DNA of 64,000 nt from Aurantiochytrium sp. KH105 (GCA_003116975.1 BGKB01000092.1:124001-188000), one strand, 5' to 3'; shown: positions 29,109 to 39,219, counted from the stretch's first letter. Made by a program: numbers and translations. The notes: generated from the sequence alone by a model not told the origin.

Positions 29109-30860
29109 ATGATAAAAACTTCGGGCTTCTCTCAAATCAAATCACGATTTTTGACAGCAGAGAGTGATTTTGCGCGCGAGAAAACGATGAATGAGATACC
29201 GGCACCGCCAGAGCCAGGCGCGGATGCGTCAGATGGCCGGTCTCTTGGCACGATGGAGGCGCTCACAAGCCAGATCGACGCGGCGCCTTACGACGCGCTG
29301 GTAGATCTTGATGCCGGCTTTGGCATCGACCTCGACTTGGACCTTGAGGTCGACCTCGACCTCGACCTTGACCTTGACCTAAACCGGAGCGGGGGCAGCA
29401 GCGACGGAGGCGGGCACGAGGGCAGTCGAGGTGCGCCGTCCATGGCGACCACCTTGGCAAGCTCATCCTATTCGCCAGCAGCAGAGCCCAGAACTCACGG
29501 AGTTGGCAGCGACGGTGCTAAAAACGTGAGGGAAAACACATACGCTGCCCGACGCAGACGCAACGCAGCCTCGAGCCGGAAGGTGCGCGAGAAACGCAAG
29601 GCCGAACGCGACGCCCTCGCACTCCGCGTGTCAGAATTACAGCAAGACAATGAATTACTGCTTGAGCGAATTGCAGTGCTCCAAAACGAAGTTCAAGCAC
29701 AACGCTTCAAGGACGGTGGAGCAGGTCTTGAAAAGGAAAATGCCTTGTTGCGTGCCGAAATTAAGCGCCACAAGGCGTTCATGGAGCGAATCGTTCGTGT
29801 CGTGCACGATCACGACACCGATCAAGACGAGACCGTGCAACGCACGTACCTTGCAAGTGTGCGAAGCAGTCTCTCGCGCGTCATGGGCATGCTGTACACG
29901 AGCGCCCACGATCCGAGCTGGAAGCCACAGCCCATCTCGTCTCTTTCCCAGACCTCGGCGACCGTGTCTTGCTTTTACGCTCAGACACTCCCGCTCGGCG
30001 TACCCACCGAACGCGCCAAGGTCCTCAACATGCGGATCGACGTCGATGGCGTGCCGCTTTCCCCAAAGAGGGCCCTGGCGCGCGCTCAGCGCATGATGAC
30101 TGATGCTTTCACAACCAATGCAGTGTTTCGGCTCTTTCAGCAACTTCAAGAAGATGAGGAGCGTCGTCAAAATCTACGCATCAACGAATTCACCTCCCCT
30201 GGCCTTCGCGGGGTGCAACAGGCTCTCAAGAAACAAAATGAAGAGCTTCATATCTTTTCGTACGCGGACAACGTCTTTGAGATCCTCGTCTCCATGTCTT
30301 CCTGCACTTCACAGCTTAACCTTAGCGCGCTTGGTCCGCGAGATGCGTCAAAAGACACAGATGATGCCAGCCCACCATCCATACTTGAAGCTGATGTCAT
30401 GCTCACTTCAACGCTCTCGCACATGCTCAGCGCAGCGATATTGCCGTCCGAGGCAGATTTACCTCATTCAACATCCACAGACAAAAAGGAGGATAACGTG
30501 ATGGCTGCTGATTTGCTCGAGGGCATTGTCTTTTTCACCCGCGACGGGGCTCCAGCCGACGAATCAAGCTTCATCTTTGTCTCCACGATGCCAATCAATA
30601 CGCACATGACCATTCTCCCTCGCAATACGCATGACAAGGATGGTACTGTTGCAACGACAGTGCGTCAGCAAATGACCATGTTCTGCGAATGCGTAGCAAT
30701 GGCACCGGAGCTCGATGTTGAGGCTTGGGCAGCCATGTTGCGCACGCTCGCTGCCCGTCAGCAGGAGCAAGCACAGGCAAAGGCAACTTCGTCATGCTCA
30801 ACCCCCGCTTCGACGTCAGCTTCCTCGTCCTCCCCCTCCTTCTCTTCTCCGCCAGAATGA
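29109..30860 (+). CDS. bZIP transcription factor with acidic Asp-Leu repeat
   Basis: The protein has 583 residues from ATG 29109, or 557 from the in-frame ATG 29187. The bZIP lies at about 145-200. Its basic region is RRRRNAASSRKVREKRK, including the conserved N-x7-R spacing, and it is followed by a leucine zipper with heptad leucines (LRVSELQQDNELLLERIAVL). Before it, residues 66-92 form a run of Asp-Leu dipeptides, an acidic-hydrophobic array likely to act as an activation segment. After it comes a 300-residue region (about 235-540) without recognised motifs but with folded-protein composition, followed by a serine-rich low-complexity tail. Such large C-terminal domains on bZIP factors are frequent in stramenopiles. 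It converges on Mad1 with 173 bases between stop codons, so the 3' UTRs probably abut or overlap. Confidence 0.88.
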   Translation: MIKTSGFSQIKSRFLTAESDFAREKTMNEIPAPPEPGADASDGRSLGTMEALTSQIDAAPYDALVDLDAGFGIDLDLDLEVDLDLDLDLDLNRSGGSSDGGGHEGSRGAPSMATTLASSSYSPAAEPRTHGVGSDGAKNVRENTYAARRRRNAASSRKVREKRKAERDALALRVSELQQDNELLLERIAVLQNEVQAQRFKDGGAGLEKENALLRAEIKRHKAFMERIVRVVHDHDTDQDETVQRTYLASVRSSLSRVMGMLYTSAHDPSWKPQPISSLSQTSATVSCFYAQTLPLGVPTERAKVLNMRIDVDGVPLSPKRALARAQRMMTDAFTTNAVFRLFQQLQEDEERRQNLRINEFTSPGLRGVQQALKKQNEELHIFSYADNVFEILVSMSSCTSQLNLSALGPRDASKDTDDASPPSILEADVMLTSTLSHMLSAAILPSEADLPHSTSTDKKEDNVMAADLLEGIVFFTRDGAPADESSFIFVSTMPINTHMTILPRNTHDKDGTVATTVRQQMTMFCECVAMAPELDVEAWAAMLRTLAARQQEQAQAKATSSCSTPASTSASSSSPSFSSPPE

Positions 30861-31033
30861 ATGAAACGTTGATAACAAGTAAAATACTGGTAGCTTGCTG
30901 TGTCGCCAGCTTTTGCGTTTGACACGTGATCGCCACTCTGGGTTTCCCTTTTTTCTCTTCGCGAGCATGACATGACAAAAATATACCCCCAAAGGACAAG
31001 TACATAAGAAGCGCACTAGCCTTCATAAGCAAT

Positions 31034-33472
31034 TTAAGTCTGCACGGTCTGTCGAGAAAAGAGATCTGACTGCAACGACGCCAAAAAGGCTGGCACAGAC
31101 TTGAAATTCGAAAGGTAGGCAAAGACATCCTCGTCAATGCGGCGCGCAAATTCCGTCTCGAGCAGCTCAAGAGCGTCTGACTCCGTGTTCCAACGAAATC
31201 GCAGCTCGTCCGAACCCCGTTCAGCAAACATGGACTTTGCACGAAGGATCTTGATGCCTGAGCCCGCTTGCGCGTCATTCTCCATCATGTCGATCTTGAG
31301 CCCCGTCAGCAAATAAACAGCCTCCTTGAAGGTGCGCGTCCATTCCATGAACTTCTTTTTCAGACGCTCATGCCGCTTGATCGGATCACCGACGCCGCGT
31401 CCGCCGTCGCCGCCTCCCGCTTCCTTTAGCTGCGCCTTGAGATCCGCAATTTCGCTTCGCAGCACCTCCACAATCGCAGACTCGTCCTTGGCACCGGCAC
31501 TTGCATCGCTGCTTGCACCCAAGGCGCGACGCTCCGGGTTAAAGGTTAAATGAAGCACCTTGGTCTTTGAAGGATTGATCACACCTGCGGCCTCGTCGTG
31601 CTCGAGCTCGGCAACGCGATCAAGCGCCTCGTCAAGACGCTTCTCCAGCGATCTATTTTCCTTTTGCAGCGCCTCGACACGAGCCTCGGTGGATTCGAGC
31701 TGCTTGTTGCGCTGTCGTGCAATAGCCGGCGACATGCCTTGCACGCGATCCGAACGCGCCGCCGACTCGAGTTCGCGAATTCGTTCGTGCGCAGCCGCAA
31801 GGTTCGCCTTGAGACCCTCCAAATCGGCACGACGGGCCTCACGGTCCTCGGCCAGCTCAGCCTGCTGTTTCTTGCTCAAGGTTGCATAGGGTTCGTCGCT
31901 CACGGTATCAATGACGCGAAGCAGGGACTTTCGTTCGCTCTCCAGAAAGACGGTCTGGCGCTCGAGCGCTTCGGCGCGCTCTGTCGCCGCAGTCAGGTCG
32001 CGCTGCGTCTTGGCAAGTTCGCGCTCAAGACCCAAGACAGAATCTGCAGCAGTGTCGCGGGCAGCCGTCATCTTAGAGGCCTGAATCTGTGCCGCGCTCA
32101 GCTGACGAGCAATTTTGCGTTGCTCCGCCTGCAGCTCCCGCACCACGCCCATGACCTCAATGGGCGCCACGTCTCCGTGGGCCTCGAGCAGCTCACCAAA
32201 GAGGCCAGACCACTCGCGCCGTTCTGCCTTGAGGGCATTGTACTCGGCCTCCATTTGGGTCAGATCATCGCGCTGCGCCTCGAGCTTGCGAATCTGGGCA
32301 CGGAGCGCCTCAACCATGAGCGAATCGTCCTCGCGTGACTCGAAGCGCTTTTGCAGCTCCGTCAGCTGGTTGCGCAGGCGGGACTCGCGCTCTTCAGCCC
32401 GGTGCAAAGCGCTGTTGAGTTCGCCGACACGTCCACTCACGGCGGAGCCTTCGTGAAGCGCGCGAATCTCGACGCGTTGGTCCTCAACTTGAGCACGGGC
32501 ATCCTTCAAGGAGGTCTGTGCACCTTGGAGTGCAATCTGCAAACGTTGCACTTCTTGCGCGCTAGCACGCGCGGCGCGAAGGGCCGCTTCCCTGCTATCA
32601 CCCGCGGTGCTGTCATCCTCGGCGTCCTTGGCTTCGTCGCGCTCCTCGATTTTGATTTCGAGCGCTTCACGCAGCGTTCTGACTTCCTCGGTGAGGTCCT
32701 TGATCTCATCCTCGAGAGTCTGCATTTCCGCGTGCTTGGCGTGCTCCAGATCGCGCACTTGGCGTCGGGCCCGGTCCATGGCAGCGTCGTTGCTTTGGCG
32801 GGTACGCACAGCCTCCATTTCCAAACGTTGCTTCTCGCGCCGCAATCGAGCAATTTCCTCGTCGAGGTCGCGAGCGCGACGAGCCTCTTGCTCTGTGCGC
32901 GTTTTTTCCTTGCGCAAATCGCGCTCTGCGCGAATGTGCTCCTGCTTGGCGCGAAGTTGTTCGGTCTCGAGCTGCCTGCGCAGCGTCGACAGCTGACTCC
33001 GCAGCTTGACTACATCTCGCGAGTTTTGCTGCTGATTCTGTGTTGTCTGCGTGTGCGCCAAGGTGAGCCGGCTGGTGTCCTCGTCAGGCTCCTCGCTCGA
33101 CCGCGGCCGCTTCTTGCCGGCAGACTCGGGCACACTAAAGAGGGGCGCGCCGCTGCCGCCGCCGCCACCAAGGAAGTCCGAGGACTCGTTGAGGCCCTTG
33201 GCGTCGCGCAGACCAAAGTAGTCGCCCTCCATGAAGGCGCTGCGGTCGCCCACGATTGGAGTCACGCCTCCCGTGAAGGGCGCGCTCGTCCCGCTCGTCC
33301 AGCGCGCGCCCGTCGGCTGCGCGGGCGTCGCGGGCGCGAGCTCGTCCAAGAAGCCGCTCGTCGACGCCATGCTGTTCCACCCGCCGCCGCCGCCGCCGCC
33401 GCTCTCTGTGCGAGGCCGCGACTCGAGCCGCTCCTCCCCAAAGGTGAACCCGCTCTTACGTCCCGACGCCAT
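31034..33472 (-). CDS. MAD1: Mad1-like spindle assembly checkpoint protein
   Basis: The protein has 812 residues and recruits Mad2 to unattached kinetochores. Residues 1-135 are disordered. About 150-630 is a continuous coiled coil rich in E, R, Q and A heptads. The Mad2-interaction motif follows at 638-646 (KVLHLTFNP; human Mad1 has KVLHMSLNP). The C-terminal RWD-like domain (about 697-812) begins with an RLK motif (703-705), implicated in Bub1 binding. It has AVYLLTGLKID, then LELLETEF, and ends PAFLASLQSDLFSRQTVQT, very close to the animal C-terminus. The start ATG 33472 has a good context (gccATGg). It is expected at nuclear pores in interphase and at kinetochores in mitosis. The combination of motif, RLK and C-terminal fold makes this call firm despite coiled-coil divergence. 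Confidence 0.95.
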   Translation of the reverse strand: MASGRKSGFTFGEERLESRPRTESGGGGGGGWNSMASTSGFLDELAPATPAQPTGARWTSGTSAPFTGGVTPIVGDRSAFMEGDYFGLRDAKGLNESSDFLGGGGGSGAPLFSVPESAGKKRPRSSEEPDEDTSRLTLAHTQTTQNQQQNSRDVVKLRSQLSTLRRQLETEQLRAKQEHIRAERDLRKEKTRTEQEARRARDLDEEIARLRREKQRLEMEAVRTRQSNDAAMDRARRQVRDLEHAKHAEMQTLEDEIKDLTEEVRTLREALEIKIEERDEAKDAEDDSTAGDSREAALRAARASAQEVQRLQIALQGAQTSLKDARAQVEDQRVEIRALHEGSAVSGRVGELNSALHRAEERESRLRNQLTELQKRFESREDDSLMVEALRAQIRKLEAQRDDLTQMEAEYNALKAERREWSGLFGELLEAHGDVAPIEVMGVVRELQAEQRKIARQLSAAQIQASKMTAARDTAADSVLGLERELAKTQRDLTAATERAEALERQTVFLESERKSLLRVIDTVSDEPYATLSKKQQAELAEDREARRADLEGLKANLAAAHERIRELESAARSDRVQGMSPAIARQRNKQLESTEARVEALQKENRSLEKRLDEALDRVAELEHDEAAGVINPSKTKVLHLTFNPERRALGASSDASAGAKDESAIVEVLRSEIADLKAQLKEAGGGDGGRGVGDPIKRHERLKKKFMEWTRTFKEAVYLLTGLKIDMMENDAQAGSGIKILRAKSMFAERGSDELRFRWNTESDALELLETEFARRIDEDVFAYLSNFKSVPAFLASLQSDLFSRQTVQT

Positions 33473-33922
33473 GGCTCCCGCGCCGCGCCCGCGCGAGCCC
33501 TGGCGCGAGCGAGCTCAACAGGTTTTTGCCTTGGCTTGGCTCGCCTTGGCAAGTTATACTTTGGCTTGCCTCCTTGTGGATCGCACCCAGGATCGTCGTT
33601 GGACAAAGGCTCTGCTCAGCCATTTCGAGGCCCCTTCCGCTGGCTGGGGCCATCGACAAAGAATGTGGTGCTTCCAGAATGAGGATGGCGAGCAGACAAC
33701 TTTGTCGCGAAAGCATTGGCTTGTCGTGATAGTTGCCAAAAAGAACCGAAAAAAACGTCATGGGCCCAGACGACGAACACGACATCTCGCCAGCAACTTG
33801 TTGCAAAGGCATCTCAACTTGTCTTGCTCTGCTGAATTCCAAAAGTAGAAAAATAACGTTGTGCATGCGCACCAGGATGACGACCGAGGGTCTCTGGCAA
33901 GTGCTTATCTTATAAAATTCTT
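33473..33922. other. Intergenic between FATP-type gene and Mad1
   Basis: These 450 bases contain the Mad1 promoter and the FATP gene 3' flank. No repeat or clear motif. Confidence 0.4.
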
Positions 33923-35761
33923 CTAAAGCTTGACGCGCTGGCCGGCGAGAGCATCGTAATCAGCCTGCGTGAACGGCACGTAACGCGAGCCAGAAAGCCA
34001 AAAGAGCTGGTCTCCGGTAGCCGAAACAGCCGCCGGGTCAAAAGCTTGCTTTCGCAGCGCAACCTTTTGGTGCTTGAAGGTCTGCGTCGTCGCTGTAGTG
34101 AGCTGCACGCGAATGAAGATGGGACGCGCATACGAGGGCAACGAGCGAGCAGCGTGCTCGGCAAGCTGATCAAGTGCCTCGGGAACCTTTTCCGCGAAAG
34201 CCTCGCGCAAAACGATGGCAGCCATGCCAAAACGACCCTCCGTGTGCGGGACCTGGACGCCGTAAACGTTGGCCTCAAGGACGACCGGACAAAGGTTGAG
34301 AGCCTGAGCCACTTCGGTCGTGCTAACATTTTCACCCTTGCTGCGAAAGGTATCGCCGACGCGATCTACGAACTGAACGTAGTCGTCCTTTGTGACGACC
34401 AAGAGGTCTCCAGAACGCACAAACGAAACGTCGCCGTCTTGCACAAGTTTCTTCTTGGACGCCTCGGGGTCCGAGTAGCCAACAAACTGGCTCGAGGGAA
34501 TGTCTTTGCGCTGCGGAAAGAGCAGCTCGCCCGGCTCACCGACTTCGCAGTCGACGAGACGACCGTTGGCGTCGCGAACGAGTTCGTCCGTGTCAACGTC
34601 GTAGCGCACAAAGCGAGCCATGAGGGGGTTACTGCCGAGCTTGCCGACTGCGCCTACAGCACGATGATCGCCCCGTTCGAGGTCGGCGAGCAAAACATCG
34701 TTCTTGAAGGCACCATTGCCTTCGGTGGCGCCGTAGAACTCCCGAATGGCATCAATCTTGAAGCGCATCTGGAAATCGGCCCAAATCTCACGGCTGAGGC
34801 CATTGCCCGCCGCAAGCTTAAGACGGTTATCACCATCTTGCGGGGTGGGCGGCTGACTGAGCACGTAGCGACACAGTTCACCAATGTACTGCACCATGGT
34901 GGCCCCGGTGCGACGGACATCGTCGAGCCATGCCGAGGCCGAGAAGCGCTTACGGATCACCTGGCAAGCACCATAGTGAAAGACCATGCCTGTACCAATC
35001 GCGCCTGCCGAGCTGTGGTACAAGGGCATGCCCGAAGAGTAGACAATGTCGTTTTCGGTCATATACTTGCTGTACCCGGATGCAAAGGCCCACTGCTTGG
35101 CGTGTGTGACATTGACCGCCTTGGGGAGACCTGTGGTTCCACTCGTGTAGACGTAGCCAAAGACATCGCCAAACTTGACGCCACCGCGAGCCTCTTCGCG
35201 GTCAAGCCGCTCCGAACTGCGCTGCGACAAGGGGGCATCCATTGATCGAGCAAATCCGACGGGACCTCCCCAAGCCACAGCCTCGATGCCGTGTTCGCGA
35301 ATCAAGGTGCGAAAGACTTGCTCAATGCCGTCTGCGACTTCTACGCCAAAGAGAACGAGGCGCGCATTGGAGATTTTGATGGAGTGCACGAGGGATTGCA
35401 AACGGATAGTGTTGTTGATGAAAGCAGTCTTGATGCCAGCCTTGCACAGTCCGTACCAGGCCACAATGTACTCGAGGCGGTTTTCCATGTACAGCGCTAC
35501 GCAGTCCCCTTTTTGCAGGCCTTCAACCTCGCGCGCCCAGCGTGCGACTTGGTTCGCGAGTCCATCGAGCTCGCGAAAGCTCAGCGTCCTTTCCGGAAAT
35601 CGCTCGCAGCCCACGTAGTGAAGCGCCGGTCTCTCTGGGAACCTGTCTACCGTGTACTCGAAGAGGTCCGCGATGGAGTATCCGTGCGGGTTGTCGTACG
35701 CCGCGTTCATATACACGCGGGAGTCTGTCCTCCCTTTGGGCATGGCCGCTTGCGCCGCCAT
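33923..35761 (-). CDS. FATP/very-long-chain acyl-CoA synthetase (SLC27-like)
   Basis: The protein has 612 residues from ATG 35761. The in-frame GTG two codons upstream is rejected. This AMP-forming ligase activates long or very long fatty acids to acyl-CoA, often coupled to uptake. The ATP/AMP motif is GYVYTSGTTGLPKAVNVTHAK. The FATP/VLACS signature includes REFYGATEGN, SGDLLVVTKDDYVQFVDRVGDTFRSKGENVSTTEVA and YARPIFIRVQ. The N-terminus has FRELDGLANQVARWAREVEGLQKGDCVALYMENRLEYIVAWYGLCKAGI, conserved in the family. Length agrees with SLC27A proteins (about 620). In an oleaginous protist it could feed polyunsaturated fatty acids into lipid synthesis, which is inference. No strong N-terminal membrane helix is visible, so it may be peripheral to the ER or peroxisome. 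Confidence 0.94.
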   Translation of the reverse strand: MAAQAAMPKGRTDSRVYMNAAYDNPHGYSIADLFEYTVDRFPERPALHYVGCERFPERTLSFRELDGLANQVARWAREVEGLQKGDCVALYMENRLEYIVAWYGLCKAGIKTAFINNTIRLQSLVHSIKISNARLVLFGVEVADGIEQVFRTLIREHGIEAVAWGGPVGFARSMDAPLSQRSSERLDREEARGGVKFGDVFGYVYTSGTTGLPKAVNVTHAKQWAFASGYSKYMTENDIVYSSGMPLYHSSAGAIGTGMVFHYGACQVIRKRFSASAWLDDVRRTGATMVQYIGELCRYVLSQPPTPQDGDNRLKLAAGNGLSREIWADFQMRFKIDAIREFYGATEGNGAFKNDVLLADLERGDHRAVGAVGKLGSNPLMARFVRYDVDTDELVRDANGRLVDCEVGEPGELLFPQRKDIPSSQFVGYSDPEASKKKLVQDGDVSFVRSGDLLVVTKDDYVQFVDRVGDTFRSKGENVSTTEVAQALNLCPVVLEANVYGVQVPHTEGRFGMAAIVLREAFAEKVPEALDQLAEHAARSLPSYARPIFIRVQLTTATTQTFKHQKVALRKQAFDPAAVSATGDQLFWLSGSRYVPFTQADYDALAGQRVKL

Positions 35762-36503
35762 CTTCACTCACTCCCTCAGTCTGCACCACGACTTCTGCTC
35801 GCGTTCGTCTGCGGTGCGCTGGACTCCTCGAGCGCGCTCTGCACCTCGCGCCGCCCGACGACGTGTGGCTGGCGAGCGATCGCAGGTGCTGCGTTGCCGG
35901 TCTGCAGCTCGCGTGAGGCAAGACTTGGTTCTTGCAAGAACCGCCTGAGCTGGTCCGACGCCCGCTGCGCAGTCCGCTCCGCCGTTGTCTTGGCACCGAG
36001 CCCGCGCCGCTCCTTGCCGTGGGGGACCTGCTTCGCGCCATGCACAAGAGGTACTACGAGGGCAGAAGCCAAGCGTGGAGGCCGCAGGCCTAGACAACGG
36101 TGCGAGCGTGAACAGCCGAGCAGAAGGTCTGTTCCTGCGACGTCGAAGACATGGATGGTTTGGTAGGATCTTTGCACAAGTGGGGACAATCTTGAATGCA
36201 CAAGGAGCGAAGGCGGCGGAACGAGTTCGAGTCGGACTTTGGTTTTCGACACAAGCTTGCGATGAACGAAATTGATCTGCCACGCCAAAACAAGGAGGGC
36301 CCCGAGAAATGTTGCGAAAAGAATGTTTTGTTCTGTTGATAAGACTAGAGTATGACGTTTTTGCGCCTGTCGACGAAATGCCTTGATTCGTCGACTGCAA
36401 CGTGAAAGGGAAAAATGGCAAAATAGACGCGAGCGGCCCGGAAGATATAAATGTTCAAAATTGAGAGAGCGAGAAAGAGAGAAAGACAAACAACAAAGAG
36501 CGA
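35762..36503. other. Intergenic upstream of the FATP-type gene
   Basis: These 742 bases lie between two minus-strand genes. Open frames here are antisense or leader extensions with biased composition. A purine-rich gagagagcgagaaagagagaaag tract sits near 36461. Confidence 0.4.
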
Positions 36504-38522
36504 TCATGGTCCTCCGGTAGCAACCGAACCCGCGTCATCGACATCCAAGCTCGTGGCAAATGCTTTGACAAAACTTGCCATATCCAGTGGGGTGTTGATG
36601 CCTTGAAGAGAAGATTTTGCATTCTCGTGGTGGGCGCGAAGAACATCATAGGCATGGCGCTCAGCGCTGATAGCGTGCTTAATGGCCCGCTGCTGTTCCT
36701 CAAGGCGATGAATTTCCAGAGCTTCGAGCTTGTCGAGCGATTCGATAATGCGATCGTCGAGCTCTTGAACGGTGCGCGTGACCGCCATCTCGAGCATGGG
36801 AATGCGATGATGTGCATTTGTAATTTCCTCGTCGACCTCAGCAAGGGTGACGTTGTGTTGCTTGAGAATCGGTTCCACCTCGGGGTGGTCAGGGTCGTCC
36901 ATGTTGCGGTATTGCGCGACGACACGAAGATCCTGCTCACGATGATGCATTTGATCAAGCGCTTCACGGGCCTGCTCGAGCTTGCGCATGACGACCTGAT
37001 CACTGCTAATGAGGGTCTCAAGCTGAAGATCGACGGTTTTTTGCAGCCAGCGAAGGCGAAAGATGACAGACTCGTCGAGCTGGCGGCGGAACTCATCGAG
37101 AGCCTGGAGACGGACACCGTCCGAGCGGTAGAGCGTAAGCAGCGCCTTGCGCGTGGTCGTCTGCGAGGGCACGGCGACATCGTGAGAGATGCGCAGCGCG
37201 GCCTTGAGAGCGCCCTCTTGAGCGTCGACCTGGGTGGCGCGCAGCTCATAGGCTGCGAGAAGACGTTGCATATCCGTCTTGACGAGACCAAAGTGACCCA
37301 CAACGGCCTCGTAACCAGCGAGTCCATGCTTGCCAAAAAGAGAGGAAAAGCACCCCGTTTTGCGCATTTCCTCGCGATAGAAGCGGAGAAAGTAGTTGGT
37401 TTCCATGAGCAGAAAGATCTCGTGTTTGGCCTTGGCAAAGACGTCCGGGGTGACTGCAGCGTCGCCCTTGGTCCTGAAGGCGTCGACGATTTCCGTGCGA
37501 GCGCCATTACTGAGATTGACTTGCTGCGGCGTATTTTCGGCGACAAAGGTATCAAGAATTTCGTGCGCGAGCAGCTTAATGTCCTTGGGCATGGCCACCT
37601 CGCTGAACTTGGGCGGGGGAAGGCCACGATTTTGGCTCATGCGGCGCAGACGTTCCGCGAGCTTGAGACCGCCAATGGCTCCGCCGGGGCTGCTCGTGCG
37701 CGAAAGCACGCCCGAGTTACGTGCCTTGGCGACCATGACCGCGTCGACCTTGGCCTCGAATTCTTCGACCTTTTCGTAAAAGAGGAGGTTCTCGGCACCA
37801 TGACGGAACTCGCAGAATTGAGCAAAGTGGCGGCGGTGCGTGGGTGACTCGAGCACGCCTTCGAGGGTTTCTGGACATTTGCCCATGTCGGGCTTGCTGG
37901 TGGATCGGCGCAGACTTTTGTATGGGGAAGTCGAGTGCTGCCGATTCTCCCATTTCCAGAGATCCTTGATGGCACGTTGCATGGCCTGGTACCATTGTCC
38001 GGCGGAGAGCTTTGTCTCGGCTGGTGTGCCCTTTTCGATGGGGCGCATAAAGAATGATTTTCCGGGCACGACGATGCGGATTTCGTTGTTGGGGAGCAGG
38101 GAGATTTCGGTGGTGTCCGTGAGCACGATGCGCCCGCGCATGAGCTGATGGTTCATTTCATCCTGCCACGCGGCTCTGGCCATGGCGAGAAGATCGCTCT
38201 GCGATGCGCGCAGGGTGTCCTTTTCGCGCTCGTAGACGGCCTCTCGCGCCAGGTAAAAGAGGATGGCGCGGGGGGCGGTACCCGTCTTTTTATTGGCGGG
38301 CTGCGTGGTGAGGACAAAGTAGCGCTTGCGTTCTTGTCTGCGGAGGAGCAGCGCTTCGAGCCTGCTTCCGCTGGGCGTGATGGCGGCCGGCATGGACTCC
38401 AGCGACGGCTCGCCCTCGCCCTCGCCGTCGAGCTCGTCCTCGACGCCCGCGCGCCGCTTCAGCAGCCATCCCTCCATCTGCACAACCTCGCCCTTGCGCA
38501 GGGTCACGATGGCGTCCGCCAT
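36504..38522 (-). CDS. PH-domain, RGS-domain protein with long helical C-terminus
   Basis: The protein has 672 residues from ATG 38522. The upstream open frame of more than 370 codons is low-complexity leader and is rejected. A PH domain spans about 11-190 (VVQMEGWLLKRR, ERKRYFVLTTQ, ending GQWYQAMQRAIKDLW), with a long loop after KRRAGVEDE. An RGS domain spans about 218-385 (TLEGVLESPTHRRHFAQFCEFRHGAENLLFYEKVEEF, then TNYFLRFYREEM) and is interrupted by a roughly 55-residue Ser/Arg-rich insertion (260-312). The remaining 260 residues are helical and may form a BAR-like or coiled-coil dimer module (about 410-640). RGS domains accelerate GTP hydrolysis on G-alpha. PH plus possible BAR suggests membrane phosphoinositide targeting, which is inference. 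No seven-helix receptor portion is present. Confidence 0.85.
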   Translation of the reverse strand: MADAIVTLRKGEVVQMEGWLLKRRAGVEDELDGEGEGEPSLESMPAAITPSGSRLEALLLRRQERKRYFVLTTQPANKKTGTAPRAILFYLAREAVYEREKDTLRASQSDLLAMARAAWQDEMNHQLMRGRIVLTDTTEISLLPNNEIRIVVPGKSFFMRPIEKGTPAETKLSAGQWYQAMQRAIKDLWKWENRQHSTSPYKSLRRSTSKPDMGKCPETLEGVLESPTHRRHFAQFCEFRHGAENLLFYEKVEEFEAKVDAVMVAKARNSGVLSRTSSPGGAIGGLKLAERLRRMSQNRGLPPPKFSEVAMPKDIKLLAHEILDTFVAENTPQQVNLSNGARTEIVDAFRTKGDAAVTPDVFAKAKHEIFLLMETNYFLRFYREEMRKTGCFSSLFGKHGLAGYEAVVGHFGLVKTDMQRLLAAYELRATQVDAQEGALKAALRISHDVAVPSQTTTRKALLTLYRSDGVRLQALDEFRRQLDESVIFRLRWLQKTVDLQLETLISSDQVVMRKLEQAREALDQMHHREQDLRVVAQYRNMDDPDHPEVEPILKQHNVTLAEVDEEITNAHHRIPMLEMAVTRTVQELDDRIIESLDKLEALEIHRLEEQQRAIKHAISAERHAYDVLRAHHENAKSSLQGINTPLDMASFVKAFATSLDVDDAGSVATGGP

Positions 38523-38576
38523 CCTGCCCTCCTCCGCAAGCCGCGCTCCGCTCCCGCTCCCGCGCGACGCGACGCG

Positions 38577-38630
38577 ACTCCGCTCGGCTCGACTCGGCTC
38601 GACTCGGCTCGACTCGGCTCGACTCGGCGC
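38577..38630. repeat. Decamer array (ctcgactcgg) in PH-RGS leader
   Basis: Five tandem copies start about 55 bases upstream of the PH-RGS start codon, so probably in its 5' UTR or core promoter. Confidence 0.88.
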
Positions 38631-39164
38631 GGCGGAGACCAGCAGGGAAGCCGCTTTGCCCAAAAGTCTGCGTCGTGGAGGGGCGGGCGAGCGAGCGAGC
38701 GAGCGTGCGAGTGCCCAGCCAGACGCCGAGGAAGAAGGCGGCGCGTGTGACGGTATCGCTCGCCGGCCAGCCAGGCAGGGCAAGGCAGCCGAGGCAGTCC
38801 GTCTCCGCGCGCACGACACGCGCGGCCTCTGAGGAAAAACCTGGACACGAAGCGAGGCGAGGCGAGGCGACCGGTGAGGCCGCGCAGCTTTTACGGCGCG
38901 TCCTCGCCTCGTGGAGACATCGATCGACCCAACTCGCTCGCCTGTGTGTGGAGTAGTATGATTGTGTAGTAGTAGGCCTAGTGTAGCAGCAGCAGAGTGA
39001 GGACAAGCAGGAGCTGCACGCGCGCACACGGCCTGCACGCGCCCTCCCGCCGCCGCCGGCTCGCTCCCGGCCCGCCCCACGTCGAGCCCTCGCAAGCCTG
39101 CAGCCGGCCGGCCGGCTGTCCAGCCAGCCGCAGCCCCGCGGCGCGCGGCTTCGCGGCTTCGCAG

Positions 39165-39219
39165 GCGCAGGCGCAGGCGCAGGCGCAGGCGCGGCACGTG
39201 CGGCAGGTAGGCACGTGCC
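39165..39219. promoter_or_regulatory. GCAGGC array followed by two CACGTG (E-box/G-box) sites
   Basis: Five GGCGCA-type hexamers run into two CACGTG cores at 39195-39200 and 39212-39217. The second lies in the ten-base palindrome GGCACGTGCC. They are about 680 bases upstream of the PH-RGS start. bHLH and bZIP factors bind such cores, but function here is unproven. Confidence 0.4.

Noticed and set aside
32351-33682. A 443-codon plus-strand frame opposite Mad1
   Set aside because: Antisense of the Mad1 coiled coil, with no recognisable domain.
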